From assembly GCA_002470125.1 (NCBI GenBank), contig DKNB01000080.1, positions 1,282 to 26,532 on the forward strand: a DNA stretch of 25,251 nucleotides. Direction: 5' to 3'. Shown here piece after piece: positions 6,857 through 15,128 of the stretch (the first letter of the stretch is position 1; each line of letters starts with the position of its first letter). The notes below the pieces were generated by a model that saw only the letters and a program-made list of their open reading frames with translations, had not been told where the DNA came from and searched no databases. Position numbers and translations under genes: made by a program. The stretch comes from Gallionellales bacterium UBA7399 (GTDB lineage Bacteria > Pseudomonadota > Gammaproteobacteria > Burkholderiales > Gallionellaceae).

Positions 6857-6877
6857 CGTGTGGGCGCGATTGTCGCC

Positions 6878-7141
6878 TTATGCCATTGCTTTTATCGCAG
6901 CCGACAGGCGGCTCTTATGGCGAGCGGCCTTATTCTTGTGAATAATTTTCTTGTCAGAAATTGAATCTACGATGCTGGTCGACTCAATGAACACCTTCTG
7001 TGCGGCGGCCTTGTCGCCAACTTCGATAGCCTTCGCCACCTTTTTAATTGCAGTGCGTAGCTCAGAGCGCAGGCTGGAGTTGTGTTCGTGCTGCTTGTTC
7101 GCTTGCCTTGCGCGTTTTCTAGCTTGTGCGGTGTTTGCCAT
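6878..7141 (-). CDS. rpsT: Small ribosomal subunit protein bS20
   Basis: This 87-aa, very basic protein begins MANTAQARKRARQANKQHEHNSSLRSELRTAIKK and ends KSRLSAAIKAMA, the classic S20 pattern. It binds 16S rRNA and helps assemble the 30S subunit. The length is normal. AAGG lies about 8 bases before the ATG. It is transcribed alone from a near-consensus promoter and ends at a strong terminator. In E. coli S20 represses its own translation; nothing here shows or excludes that. Confidence 0.98.
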   Translation of the reverse strand: MANTAQARKRARQANKQHEHNSSLRSELRTAIKKVAKAIEVGDKAAAQKVFIESTSIVDSISDKKIIHKNKAARHKSRLSAAIKAMA

Positions 7142-7186
7142 TGTGATCCCTTGAAAGTTTCTCGTGCAAAATTATTGAAGGCATTG

Positions 7187-7215
7187 ATTATACGGAAGCC
7201 GGCCGGCTTTGGCAA
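7187..7215 (-). promoter_or_regulatory. rpsT promoter
   Basis: On the minus strand, -35 TTGCCA (7210-7215), a 17-base spacer and a perfect -10 TATAAT (7187-7192) give a near-consensus sigma-70 promoter. The implied leader before the rpsT ATG is about 40 bases. Confidence 0.85.
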
Positions 7216-7321
7216 TTCTTTGTTGTATTAGGGGTGGAGGCCGGTCCCTACCGGTAGAATACGCTTAAAACTACGTCCTCGTGACGATGAAATTTCATGA
7301 AGGCGCGCGATGTGATTAGGA

Positions 7322-7339
7322 TAAGATGGCGGCATCTTA
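7322..7339 (+). promoter_or_regulatory. Perfect hairpin just before hisC
   Basis: TAAGATG-GCGG-CATCTTA is a 7-bp perfect stem with a 4-base loop. It ends 15 bases before the hisC ATG, where a ribosome site would normally be. It could control translation entry or act as a DNA operator at the head of the his cluster. Confidence 0.45.
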
Positions 7340-7354
7340 CAGTGCTAATGATCT

Positions 7355-8449
7355 ATGTCTTCCGTCCGCCGCACCGCAACACCCGATAGCTTGCTGCGTC
7401 AAGAGGTGCTTGATATGCAGGCCTACAGCACCCCAGATAGCGTGGGCATGATTAAGCTGGACGCGATGGAGAACCCCTACCCTCTCCCGCAATGGCTGAG
7501 TGAGCAAATCGCTAGCTTGGCCGCAGGTGCTGCCATCAACCGTTATCCGGACGCCGACCCCCGCAGCCTAAAGGATGTCATCCGTACGGTGATCGACTTG
7601 CCGCGTGATCTGGATATTTTGCTCGGAAATGGGTCGGATGAGATCATCCAGTTGCTCGCACTAGCGACCGCCAAACAAAATGCCGTGCTGCTTAGTGTTG
7701 AGCCCTCGTTTGTGATGTATAAGATGATAGCGGCCTTTACTGGCATGCAGTATGTTGGCGTTCCCTTGGCGAACGACTTCACGCTGGATGTGCCCGCCTT
7801 GCTGGCTGCTATTGAGCAGCAGCAGCCCGCGCTGATGTTCTTGTCCTACCCGAACAATCCCAGCGGGAACCTATTTGACGCGCAAGCGATGGCCAGGATC
7901 ATAGAAGCCGCACCAGGCTTGGTGGTGGTTGACGAGGCCTACTATAACTTTGCTGACAGCAGTTTTTTGCCAATGATTAAGCATCACCCAAATCTCTTGG
8001 TGATGCGAACTTTTTCGAAGCTCGGCATGGCCGGTCTGCGCTTGGGTTTTTTGGTGGGCAGCAAGACATGGTTGGGGCAGTTGGAAAAGCTTCGTTTGCC
8101 GTATAATATAAGCGTACTGACGCAGTTGGTGGCAGAGCAGTTGTTGCGGAGTCATGATGTGCTGCAGTCTCAGGCCGAGCAAATCAAGCGTGATCGGGTG
8201 ATGGTGTATGAGCACCTGGAGGCGATAGACGGCGTTCAGCCTTACCCAAGCGCTGCCAACTTTATTTTATTTCGTGTGAGACACGCGGGAAAAATTTTTC
8301 AAGGGCTAAAAGAGCGTGGCGTGTTGATCAAGGATTTGAGTCGGGCTCACCCGCTGTTGTCGGACTGCTTGCGTGTCACGATAGGGACGCCACAAGAGAA
8401 TGAGTGTTTCGTTCAGGCGCTACAGGAAAGCGTTCGGCAATGTGTTTAG
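7355..8449 (+). CDS. hisC: Histidinol-phosphate aminotransferase
   Basis: This PLP enzyme makes L-histidinol phosphate from imidazole acetol-phosphate and glutamate. It is a 364-aa class-II aminotransferase with KLDAMENPYPLP near the N-terminus, the substrate/cofactor region NGSDEIIQLL (92-101), SYPNNPSGN (164-172), VVDEAYYNF and the Schiff-base Lys222 in RTFSKLGMAGLRLGF. The first ATG has no evident ribosome site. Met21 (ATG at 7415) has AGAGGTG at a good distance, but residues before it (SLLRQEVLDMQAYS) resemble the N-termini of homologues, so I keep the longer form. It is the first his gene here; hisG and hisD are absent upstream. Confidence 0.96.
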   Translation: MSSVRRTATPDSLLRQEVLDMQAYSTPDSVGMIKLDAMENPYPLPQWLSEQIASLAAGAAINRYPDADPRSLKDVIRTVIDLPRDLDILLGNGSDEIIQLLALATAKQNAVLLSVEPSFVMYKMIAAFTGMQYVGVPLANDFTLDVPALLAAIEQQQPALMFLSYPNNPSGNLFDAQAMARIIEAAPGLVVVDEAYYNFADSSFLPMIKHHPNLLVMRTFSKLGMAGLRLGFLVGSKTWLGQLEKLRLPYNISVLTQLVAEQLLRSHDVLQSQAEQIKRDRVMVYEHLEAIDGVQPYPSAANFILFRVRHAGKIFQGLKERGVLIKDLSRAHPLLSDCLRVTIGTPQENECFVQALQESVRQCV

Positions 8450-8470
8450 ATTTATTTGTTAGGAAAAATT

Positions 8471-9058
8471 ATGCGTAGTGCGCAAGTTACTCGTAACACA
8501 CTGGAAACTCAGATCACCATCAAGCTAGACCTAGATGGTAGCGGAAAGGCTAAATTCGATACCGGGCTACCCTTCCTGGAGCACATGCTTGATCAGGTGG
8601 CGCGTCACGGCATGATCGACCTAGATGTTTTTGCTAAGGGCGACCTACAGATTGATGCGCACCACACCGTTGAGGACATCGGGATTGCTCTCGGTCAGGC
8701 CTTCAATCAGGCGCTGGAAGACAAGAAGGGCCTGCGTCGTTACGGTCACGCCTACGTGCCGCTAGACGAGGCCTTGTCGCGCGTGGTGTTGGACATATCG
8801 GGCCGCCCTGGCCTAGTCTTTAATGTGGAATTTGTGCGCTCCAACATAGGTGATTTTGATGTAGATTTGCTCCATGAGTTCTTCCAGGGCTTCGTCAATC
8901 ACGCGCTGGTGACGTTGCACGTTGACAATATGGCCGGCAAGAATGCCCACCACCAGGCGGAGACTGTGTTCAAGGCATTTGGTCGCGCTCTGCGCATGGC
9001 GCTGGAGGCGGATTCTGGTATGGCAGGGATGGTGCCGTCCACTAAGGGTACGTTGTGA
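8471..9058 (+). CDS. hisB: Imidazoleglycerol-phosphate dehydratase
   Basis: It dehydrates imidazole glycerol phosphate to imidazole acetol-phosphate, the substrate of HisC. The protein is the monofunctional 195-aa form without the phosphatase domain found in enteric HisB. The manganese-binding repeats are DAHHTVED (62-69) and NAHHQAE (158-164). I start at the ATG at 8471, which has TTAGGAAAAA just upstream; a TTG at 8456 would add five residues and bury that site. It follows hisC by 21 bases. Confidence 0.97.
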   Translation: MRSAQVTRNTLETQITIKLDLDGSGKAKFDTGLPFLEHMLDQVARHGMIDLDVFAKGDLQIDAHHTVEDIGIALGQAFNQALEDKKGLRRYGHAYVPLDEALSRVVLDISGRPGLVFNVEFVRSNIGDFDVDLLHEFFQGFVNHALVTLHVDNMAGKNAHHQAETVFKAFGRALRMALEADSGMAGMVPSTKGTL

Positions 9059-9190
9059 GGCGCTGTAAAAATATTTAAGACAAAGATTTAATCGAGGTCG
9101 CGCACGCGTGACCCACAAAGGACGACAGATCGAATTGAATAGCGTCACGCTGTGACGGCGCTGCACTTGTAGAACTCACGCACACACCCA

Positions 9191-9826
9191 ATGGTAGACA
9201 TTGCGATAATTGATTACGGTATGGGCAATCTGCGCTCGGTCAGGCAGGCATTGCAGGCCGTTGCTCCGGCCGCGTCTGTGGTGGTAACTGACAATCCGCA
9301 AGAGGTTCTTGGCGCATCGCGCGTCGTCTTTCCGGGGCAGGGTGCAATGCCTGACTGCATTCGCGAACTTGAGGCGCGTGGACTACGTGCCGCCTTGTTA
9401 CATGCAGCGCGTACCAAGCCTTTTTTGGGTATATGCATCGGCCTCCAGATGTTGTTCGAGCACAGCGAGGAGGGCGACACCCCTGGGCTTGGTATCTTGC
9501 CTGGCAGGGTGGTGCGTTTTGCTAACAACCTGTGTGATGCGGAGCATAGCAAGCTCAAGGTGCCGCACATGGGCTGGAATCAGGTGCACCATGGAGGCCA
9601 CCCCCTGTGGAAAGGGATAGATCAGGATGCACGCTTTTACTTTGTGCATAGTTACTATGTATGTCCCAAAGATACGGAGCTCGTGCAGGCGACCAGCTGT
9701 TACCCGCAGGCGTTTACTTGTGCCGTCGCGCGTGACAATCTTTTTGCCGTGCAATTCCACCCAGAAAAGAGTCAGGACGCCGGGCTGCGACTGTTGAAAA
9801 ATTTTGTGAATTGGGCCCCAATTTAA
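9191..9826 (+). CDS. hisH: Imidazole glycerol phosphate synthase, glutamine amidotransferase subunit
   Basis: HisH releases ammonia from glutamine and channels it to HisF. It is a class-I glutamine amidotransferase of 211 aa, starting MVDIAIIDYGMGNLRSV. The catalytic triad is Cys82 in LGICIGLQML, His190 and Glu192 in QFHPEKS. The oxyanion stretch FPGQGAMPDC is present. A 132-base gap separates it from hisB, wider than other gaps in the cluster, and no clear ribosome site precedes the ATG. It works with HisF, encoded two genes later. Confidence 0.97.
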   Translation: MVDIAIIDYGMGNLRSVRQALQAVAPAASVVVTDNPQEVLGASRVVFPGQGAMPDCIRELEARGLRAALLHAARTKPFLGICIGLQMLFEHSEEGDTPGLGILPGRVVRFANNLCDAEHSKLKVPHMGWNQVHHGGHPLWKGIDQDARFYFVHSYYVCPKDTELVQATSCYPQAFTCAVARDNLFAVQFHPEKSQDAGLRLLKNFVNWAPI

Positions 9827-9855
9827 TTTTTGTTCGTAATCATGATGGTAATGAC

Positions 9856-10599
9856 ATGCTAATTATTCCTGCGATTGATTTAAAAGATGGCCATTGTGTG
9901 CGCCTACGCCAAGGTGTGATGGAGGGTGCTACAGTTTTTTCAGAAGACCCTGCCGCGATGGCACGGCATTGGCTGGAGCAGGGCGCGCGACGTATGCACC
10001 TGGTCGACCTGAACGGTGCCTTTGCGGGAAAGCCAAAGAACGAGATGGCCGTGCGTGCCATTGTGGAGGCAGTCGGGGCGGACGTGCCGATCCAGCTGGG
10101 CGGCGGTATTCGCGACCTAGAGACGATAGAGCGCTATCTCGATATTGGGGTGGCCTATGTCATAATAGGCACAGCAGCCGTTAAGACACCAGGTTTTCTG
10201 CACGAGGCCTGTGACGCCTTCCCAGGTCACATTATGGTGGGGCTAGACGCCAACGCAGGAAAGGTGGCGGTGGATGGCTGGTCAAAGGTGACCGGACATG
10301 ACGTGCTTGATCTGGCTAAGCGCTTTGAGGGGTACGGTATTGAGGCAATCATCTTTACCGACATCGGACGCGATGGAATGCTGTCCGGTGTAAACGTTCC
10401 AGCCACAGTGGAGCTGGCTCGTGAGCTGACCGTCCCGGTCATTGCTAGTGGTGGAATCACTAACCTCGAAGACGTGCGTGCGTTGTGCGCGGTACAACAT
10501 AACGGAATCGTGGGTGCGATAACTGGCCGAGCCATCTACGAAAATACTTTGAGCTTTTCGGCGGCGCAAATATTGGCGGATAAGCTGACTGAAAATTAG
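9856..10599 (+). CDS. hisA: ProFAR isomerase (HisA)
   Basis: 1-(5-phosphoribosyl)-5-[(5-phosphoribosylamino)methylideneamino]imidazole-4-carboxamide isomerase opens the ribose ring of ProFAR to give PRFAR, the HisF substrate. It is a (beta/alpha)8 barrel of 247 aa from the ATG at 9856. Catalytic Asp8 (IIPAIDLKDG) and Asp131 (VGLDANAG) are present, with phosphate loops LGGGIRDL and ASGGITNLED. A TTG at 9811 would overlap hisH and add unlikely residues, so MLIIPAIDLK is taken as the start. It lies 29 bases after hisH. Confidence 0.97.
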   Translation: MLIIPAIDLKDGHCVRLRQGVMEGATVFSEDPAAMARHWLEQGARRMHLVDLNGAFAGKPKNEMAVRAIVEAVGADVPIQLGGGIRDLETIERYLDIGVAYVIIGTAAVKTPGFLHEACDAFPGHIMVGLDANAGKVAVDGWSKVTGHDVLDLAKRFEGYGIEAIIFTDIGRDGMLSGVNVPATVELARELTVPVIASGGITNLEDVRALCAVQHNGIVGAITGRAIYENTLSFSAAQILADKLTEN

Positions 10600-10648
10600 G
10601 GGTGTGACAATCGAGACCCCAGCTCATCTTCTGTGATCACTTAAAATT

Positions 10649-11407
10649 ATGCTGGCTAAACGTATTATTCCTTGCCTAGACGTCACCGCTGGTCGTGTGG
10701 TCAAGGGCGTAAACTTTGTTGAGCTGCGGGACGCAGGTGACCCGGTAGAGATCGCACGTCGATATGACAAGCAAGGCGCAGACGAGATTACCTTCCTTGA
10801 CATTACCGCCAGTTCTGACGATCGAAGCATCTTGTTTCGTATTATTGAGCAGGTGGCCGAGCAGGTATTTATTCCTCTTACCGTGGGTGGCGGGGTGCGT
10901 CAGGTGGAAGATGTGCGCAACCTCCTGAACGCGGGCGCGGACAAGGTGAGCATTAATACTACCGCTGTGCTTAATCCGAAGCTGGTGGCAGATGCGGCAG
11001 GGCGCTACGGCTCGCAATGTATAGTGGTGGCGATAGATGCCAAGCAGGTTGAACCTGATCGTTGGGAGGTTTTTACCCACGGCGGGCGCAAAGCCACCGG
11101 GCTGGACGTTGTGGAGTGGGCTGAAAAGATGCAGACCCTGGGTGCGGGAGAGATCCTGCTGACCAGCATGGACCGTGACGGTAGCAAGATTGGATTTGAC
11201 CTGAAGCTAACCCGTGCGGTGACGGATGTCCTGGGGATTCCCCTGATTGCCAGCGGCGGTGTGGGTAACTTGCAGCATTTGGTGGACGGCGTGAAGTTGG
11301 GGGGTGCAGATGCGGTACTCGCGGCTAGCATCTTTCACTACGGTGAGTACACAATACAAGAAGCTAAGCAGTACATGGCACAACAGGGTATTGAGATGCG
11401 GCTATGA
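10649..11407 (+). CDS. hisF: Imidazole glycerol phosphate synthase, cyclase subunit
   Basis: HisF uses ammonia from HisH to convert PRFAR to imidazole glycerol phosphate and AICAR. This is a 252-aa (beta/alpha)8 barrel. Catalytic Asp11 (IIPCLDV) and Asp130 (VVAIDAK) are in the standard positions. Phosphate-binding loops TVGGGVRQVED and ASGGVGNLQH are clear. Its stop overlaps the hisI ATG by four bases (ATGA), implying translational coupling. Confidence 0.98.
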   Translation: MLAKRIIPCLDVTAGRVVKGVNFVELRDAGDPVEIARRYDKQGADEITFLDITASSDDRSILFRIIEQVAEQVFIPLTVGGGVRQVEDVRNLLNAGADKVSINTTAVLNPKLVADAAGRYGSQCIVVAIDAKQVEPDRWEVFTHGGRKATGLDVVEWAEKMQTLGAGEILLTSMDRDGSKIGFDLKLTRAVTDVLGIPLIASGGVGNLQHLVDGVKLGGADAVLAASIFHYGEYTIQEAKQYMAQQGIEMRL

Positions 11408-11796
11408 ACGACAGCTGGTTGGATAAGGTGAGCTGGACGGACGACGGTCTAGTTCCAGTGATTGCGCAGGATGCCCACACGGGATCCGTGCTGATGATGG
11501 CGTGGATGAGTCGCGAGGCCTTGCAGGCTACCGTTCAGTCTGGTAGGGCAGTGTACTGGTCGCGCTCGCGTCGCAAGCTTTGGCACAAGGGCGAAGAGTC
11601 TGGTCACACTCAGCAAGTGCGTGGAGTGTATCTTGACTGTGATGGCGATGTGATATTGCTGAAGGTCGAGCAGGCCGGCGGGATTGCTTGCCATACCGGG
11701 CGGGCAAGCTGTTTTTTTAGCCAACTAGATAAAGGGGTGTGGGTGGCGGTTGACCCAGTCCTTAAAGCACCAGATGAGATTTATAAGAAGAAGTGA
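11404..11796 (+). CDS. hisI: Phosphoribosyl-AMP cyclohydrolase
   Basis: It opens the adenine ring of PR-AMP, the third step of histidine synthesis. This is the monofunctional 130-aa form. Zinc and magnesium ligands are visible in the DCDGD cluster (78-82) and in Cys96 and Cys103 (ACHTGRASCFF). YWSRSRRKLWHKGEESGHTQ is the family signature. It overlaps hisF by four bases and is followed by hisE as a separate gene, as in betaproteobacteria; enteric bacteria have the two fused. Confidence 0.97.
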   Translation: MNDSWLDKVSWTDDGLVPVIAQDAHTGSVLMMAWMSREALQATVQSGRAVYWSRSRRKLWHKGEESGHTQQVRGVYLDCDGDVILLKVEQAGGIACHTGRASCFFSQLDKGVWVAVDPVLKAPDEIYKKK

Positions 11797-11803
11797 TGAA
11801 ACG

Positions 11804-12127
11804 ATGAGCGACGATATTTTGAAGAAGTTGATGGAAACAATAGTGGCGCGCAAGGGTGTCGCTATTGAGAACTCGTATGTCGCCAAGCTGTTTCGTGATG
11901 GCGATGACGCCATTCTGAGAAAGATTGGTGAGGAGGCGATTGAGTTGGTGCTGGCCGCCAAAGGAGGTGATAGGCAGCACGTGGTTTGCGAGGCCGCCGA
12001 CCTGTGGTTTCACAGTATGATTCTGTTGGCACAGCATGGCCTGAGTGTGGGCGATGTGCTGACGGAGTTGGCGCGACGTGAGGGCACCTCCGGGCTTGAT
12101 GAAAAGGCTGGTCGCAAGACAAAATAA
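11804..12127 (+). CDS. hisE: Phosphoribosyl-ATP pyrophosphatase
   Basis: It hydrolyses PR-ATP to PR-AMP, the step before HisI. The 107-aa protein belongs to the MazG-like all-alpha NTP pyrophosphatases, with the metal-binding EEAIELVLAAK and EAADLWFHSMILL helices. I use the ATG at 11804 (MSDDILKKLMETI), seven bases after the hisI stop and preceded by AAGAAGTGA. An earlier in-frame ATG lies inside hisI and adds unlikely residues. Confidence 0.96.
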   Translation: MSDDILKKLMETIVARKGVAIENSYVAKLFRDGDDAILRKIGEEAIELVLAAKGGDRQHVVCEAADLWFHSMILLAQHGLSVGDVLTELARREGTSGLDEKAGRKTK

Positions 12128-12209
12128 GACCAATAATTGAGATCGTTTGGTGCGGCGTGAGTTGGACGACCATTCGGGTCCGATTGCAATAAATGGAGGC
12201 GAGGAAAAA

Positions 12210-12557
12210 ATGGATGACTGCATCTTTTGCAAGATACTTCGCGGTGATATTTCTTGCAGGAAGGTGTATGATGACAATGAGTTGCTTGCCTTTCATGACA
12301 TTCATCCGGTTGCGCCGGTGCATTTTATGTTGATCCCTAAGCTGCACTTGGCCTCACTTCAGGAGGCCAACGATAGCCATATGATGTTGCTGGGGAAAAT
12401 GTTGTTATTGGTACCTCGGTTGGCGAAAGAGCAGGGGCTAGGCAACGGCTTTCGTACCGTCATTAACACTGGCAGGGGCGGGGGGCAAGAGGTGTTTCAC
12501 CTACACATTCATGTGATAGGTGGGGACGACATACCACCCATGGTGCGGCGGAGTTAG
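12210..12557 (+). CDS. HIT family nucleotide hydrolase (HinT-like)
   Basis: This 115-aa histidine-triad protein is likely to hydrolyse purine nucleoside phosphoramidates, as HinT does. The triad HLHIHVIGG has His97, His99 and His101. CIFCKI near the N-terminus has the CxxC that binds zinc in part of the family. The ATG at 12210 has GGAGGCGAGG upstream; an earlier start would add 21 residues unlike the family. Its place between hisE and tatA is conserved in betaproteobacteria, without a known functional reason. Confidence 0.95.
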   Translation: MDDCIFCKILRGDISCRKVYDDNELLAFHDIHPVAPVHFMLIPKLHLASLQEANDSHMMLLGKMLLLVPRLAKEQGLGNGFRTVINTGRGGGQEVFHLHIHVIGGDDIPPMVRRS

Positions 12558-12585
12558 CGCCATTCAAACTTTTTAGGAGAAAAAA

Positions 12586-12819
12586 ATGGGTTCGTTTAGT
12601 ATTTGGCACTGGTTGATTGTACTGTTGGTCGTTATTCTTATCTTTGGTACCAAGAAGTTACGCAACATGGGTAGCGATCTTGGGGGTGCGATGAAGGGCT
12701 TCAAGGAGGGCATGCGCTCCGAGCCAGAGGTCGCCAAAGATGACATCCATAAGCAGGTTGAGCAAAGTGGGCAAACCATTGAAGGCGAAGTTAAAGATAA
12801 GACCCACACCAACGCATAG
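12586..12819 (+). CDS. tatA: Twin-arginine translocase subunit TatA
   Basis: TatA forms the variable-size pore that exports folded proteins bearing twin-arginine signals. The 77-aa protein has an N-terminal membrane helix (about 5-21) with the FGTKKLRNMGSDLG hinge and amphipathic helix, then a charged tail. AGGAG precedes the ATG. It is the first of a compact tatABC set, 28 bases after the HIT gene. Confidence 0.97.
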   Translation: MGSFSIWHWLIVLLVVILIFGTKKLRNMGSDLGGAMKGFKEGMRSEPEVAKDDIHKQVEQSGQTIEGEVKDKTHTNA

Positions 12820-12834
12820 ATTGGTTAGGTAGCT

Positions 12835-13542
12835 ATGTTTGACGTTAATTTCTCCGAGATGATGGTGATCGCCGTGGTCGCCTTCATTGTTATTGGCCCA
12901 GAGCGCCTACCAAAGGTGGCGCGCACCCTTGGCCACCTCCTGGGTCGCGGGCAGCGCTATATCAGTAGCGTTAAGGCTGACATAGCTCGCGACATAGGGA
13001 TCGAGGAGTTGCGGCAACTGCAGGCCAAGGTGCAGCACGAATATAAGGCCGCCGAGGATGCGGTCAATCAGGTCACTCAAACACTCAATTTACATGCGCA
13101 AGAAGTTACTCAGTCCCTCAGTCAGCAGGTTGAGCAGGCCAAGGAAGGTATCAGTCTGCAGTCACAGCTGAATTCAGGGCTGGAGCCTGCCGAGCAGCCA
13201 AGCATTACCGAGCAGGCCAGGCTCTCAGCGGTCAGCCAGAAGGATGGCGATGCTATTCCGGCTGACGCGGGTGGTGTGATCTCGCCAGAGCAGGCTGAGT
13301 TTAAGTCGCTCTCGTCGGCGTACCAAGAGGCGACACGCAGTCTGTACGCTCAACAAGAAGCCGCACGCGTTGCTCATGTTCAAGAGGAAAAAGCGCGCCA
13401 ATTAAGAGAGACGGCAGAACCAAAGACTGACGCGAATGATCAGTCTGCGTCGAAGCTGCCGCATGGCCTCGTGCCTCCATCTAAGCAAGCCCAGTTCGAG
13501 TTGAAATCCCCGCCCGAACAAAAAATATCTTCCCCTGACTAA
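12835..13542 (+). CDS. tatB: Twin-arginine translocase subunit TatB
   Basis: TatB forms the substrate-receptor complex with TatC. The N-terminal MFDVNFSEMMVIAVVAFIVIGPERLPKVARTLG is the TatB signature, including the conserved Glu8 and the GPERLP hinge. At 235 aa it is much longer than the E. coli protein (171 aa). The extra length is a Gln/Glu/Ala-rich, probably coiled or disordered tail (about 60-235). The stop overlaps the tatC ATG by one base (TAATG). Confidence 0.96.
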   Translation: MFDVNFSEMMVIAVVAFIVIGPERLPKVARTLGHLLGRGQRYISSVKADIARDIGIEELRQLQAKVQHEYKAAEDAVNQVTQTLNLHAQEVTQSLSQQVEQAKEGISLQSQLNSGLEPAEQPSITEQARLSAVSQKDGDAIPADAGGVISPEQAEFKSLSSAYQEATRSLYAQQEAARVAHVQEEKARQLRETAEPKTDANDQSASKLPHGLVPPSKQAQFELKSPPEQKISSPD

Positions 13543-14279
13543 TGGGCACCAGCGAAAGCTTTATCTCCCACCTGCTCGAATTGCGCACCCGCCTCCTGTA
13601 TGCATTTGGAGGGCTGCTGCTGGTGTTTGTGTGTCTGGTTCCGTGGGCTGGCGATCTCTATGCGTTACTTGCGGAGCCCATGCTCGCGAAGCTCCCCAAG
13701 GGCGGGAAGATGATTGCCATTGATGTTATCACCCCATTTTTTGTGCCACTCAAGGTGGCGATGATGACCGCGTTCCTGATTTCGTTGCCCTACATCCTGT
13801 ACCAGGCATGGCTTTTCGTTGCACCCGGTATGCACGCACACGAGAAGCGTTTGATGCTGCCACTTGTTGCGGCCAGTGTCGTTTTGTTCTTTGCGGGGAT
13901 GGCGTTCGCCTATTTTGCAGTGTTCCCCGTCGTATTTGGTTTTTTTAGTGGCGCCGCCCCGCAGGGGGTTGCGGTCATGACCGATATTGATAAGTACTTA
14001 AGTTTTGTAATGGGAATGTTCCTCGCATTCGGCACCACCTTTGAGGTGCCGGTAGCGGTTGTGGTATTGGTGAAGCTGGACATGGTGAGCATCGCCAAGC
14101 TCAAAGAGGTGAGGCCGTACATGATTGTTTGTGCGTTTATCTTGGGCGCCCTACTCACTCCGCCAGACGTGGTGTCACAGTTTATGCTTGCTATCCCACT
14201 GTGGCTGCTCTATGAGGTGGGCGTCATAGTGGCGGGGTGGATGATTAAAGATTCGAAGAGTATCGAGCTAAAGAATTAA
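13542..14279 (+). CDS. tatC: Twin-arginine translocase subunit TatC
   Basis: TatC is the multi-spanning receptor that recognises the twin-arginine motif. The 245-aa protein has six predicted membrane helices. SFISHLLELRTRLLYA at the N-terminus carries the conserved HL-ELR motif, and later come FVAPGMHAHEKR, FGTTFEVPV and LGALLTPPDVVSQFMLAIPLWLLYE. It closes the his-HIT-tat series, with no clear intrinsic terminator before the next gene. Confidence 0.97.
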   Translation: MGTSESFISHLLELRTRLLYAFGGLLLVFVCLVPWAGDLYALLAEPMLAKLPKGGKMIAIDVITPFFVPLKVAMMTAFLISLPYILYQAWLFVAPGMHAHEKRLMLPLVAASVVLFFAGMAFAYFAVFPVVFGFFSGAAPQGVAVMTDIDKYLSFVMGMFLAFGTTFEVPVAVVVLVKLDMVSIAKLKEVRPYMIVCAFILGALLTPPDVVSQFMLAIPLWLLYEVGVIVAGWMIKDSKSIELKN

Positions 14280-14373
14280 CGCAGCCCCATCCCCGTCGCG
14301 AGTTTGACTTCACCTGTCTCAATCTGTTCCCACACTCCCAGACTGAAATCTGAGAAACACAAGGATGATGGTT

Positions 14374-15120
14374 ATGCTGCTTAGTGACTTACGTGATTAC
14401 ATCGCAGATATAGTGGAGCCAGATCGTTTCCGTGACTACTGTCCAAATGGCGTGCAGGTGGAGGGTAAGGCGGAGATTTGTCGTATCGCAAGTGGCGTAA
14501 CAGCTTCGAAGGACTTACTGGAGGCAGCCACTGCGTGGAATGCGGATGCTATTCTAGTGCACCATGGCTACTTCTGGCGCAATGAAGATATGGCCGTTAC
14601 TGGTATCAAGAAGCAGCGCATTGCACATCTTCTTCGGCATGACGTTAGTCTGCTGGCCTATCATCTTCCACTGGATGCGCATGCCAAGTTTGGTAACAAT
14701 GTTCAGCTTGGTATGCGCTTGGACTTTGTTGAGCGCGGACGCTTCGGCGAACAGGATATCGCCTGCCACGGAGAGTTGGCGCAAACGCAAACGTTGACGC
14801 AGCTTGCCAACAGGGTGGCACACAGTTTGAACCGTACGCCGCTGGTAATCGGGGAGGGTGACACCATCATCCATAAGATTGCTTGGTGTACTGGCGCAGC
14901 GCAGAGTTATTTTGAATCGGCGGTGGCATTGGGCGTGGACGCGTTCCTTACTGGAGAAATTTCTGAGCAGAACGTGCACCTGGCGAGGGAGAGTGGTGTG
15001 GCATTTATTGCGGCAGGCCACCATGCCACCGAGCGTTATGGAATACAAGCTCTGGGCGAGCATGTCGCGGAACACTTTGGCGTGGAGCACCGCTTTTTCG
15101 AATTAGAAAACCCAGTCTAA
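14374..15120 (+). CDS. NIF3/YbgI family dinuclear-metal protein
   Basis: This 248-aa protein belongs to the widespread NIF3 (YbgI, DUF34) family. Structures show a ring-shaped oligomer with a two-metal site, and its cellular role is unsettled. Likely metal ligands sit in VHHGYFW, AYHLPLDAH and the C-terminal AGHHATERYG. Three in-frame ATGs lie at 14365, 14368 and 14374. The ribosome site AAGGA (14361-14365) overlaps the first and is correctly spaced only for the last, so I choose 14374 (MLLSDLRDYI). The stop lies 8 bases from the convergent 210-aa gene. Confidence 0.93.
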   Translation: MLLSDLRDYIADIVEPDRFRDYCPNGVQVEGKAEICRIASGVTASKDLLEAATAWNADAILVHHGYFWRNEDMAVTGIKKQRIAHLLRHDVSLLAYHLPLDAHAKFGNNVQLGMRLDFVERGRFGEQDIACHGELAQTQTLTQLANRVAHSLNRTPLVIGEGDTIIHKIAWCTGAAQSYFESAVALGVDAFLTGEISEQNVHLARESGVAFIAAGHHATERYGIQALGEHVAEHFGVEHRFFELENPV

Positions 15121-15128
15121 GACAACCA

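Noticed and set aside
7348..7389. Thirteen-codon leader ORF with two His codons overlapping the hisC start
   Set aside because: It has no ribosome site, only two non-adjacent His codons and lies inside the hisC coding start. It does not have the layout of a his attenuator.
11862..12347. Minus-strand open frame of 161 codons across hisE and the HIT gene
   Set aside because: It runs antisense through two genes with clear families, has no recognisable motif and no ribosome site.
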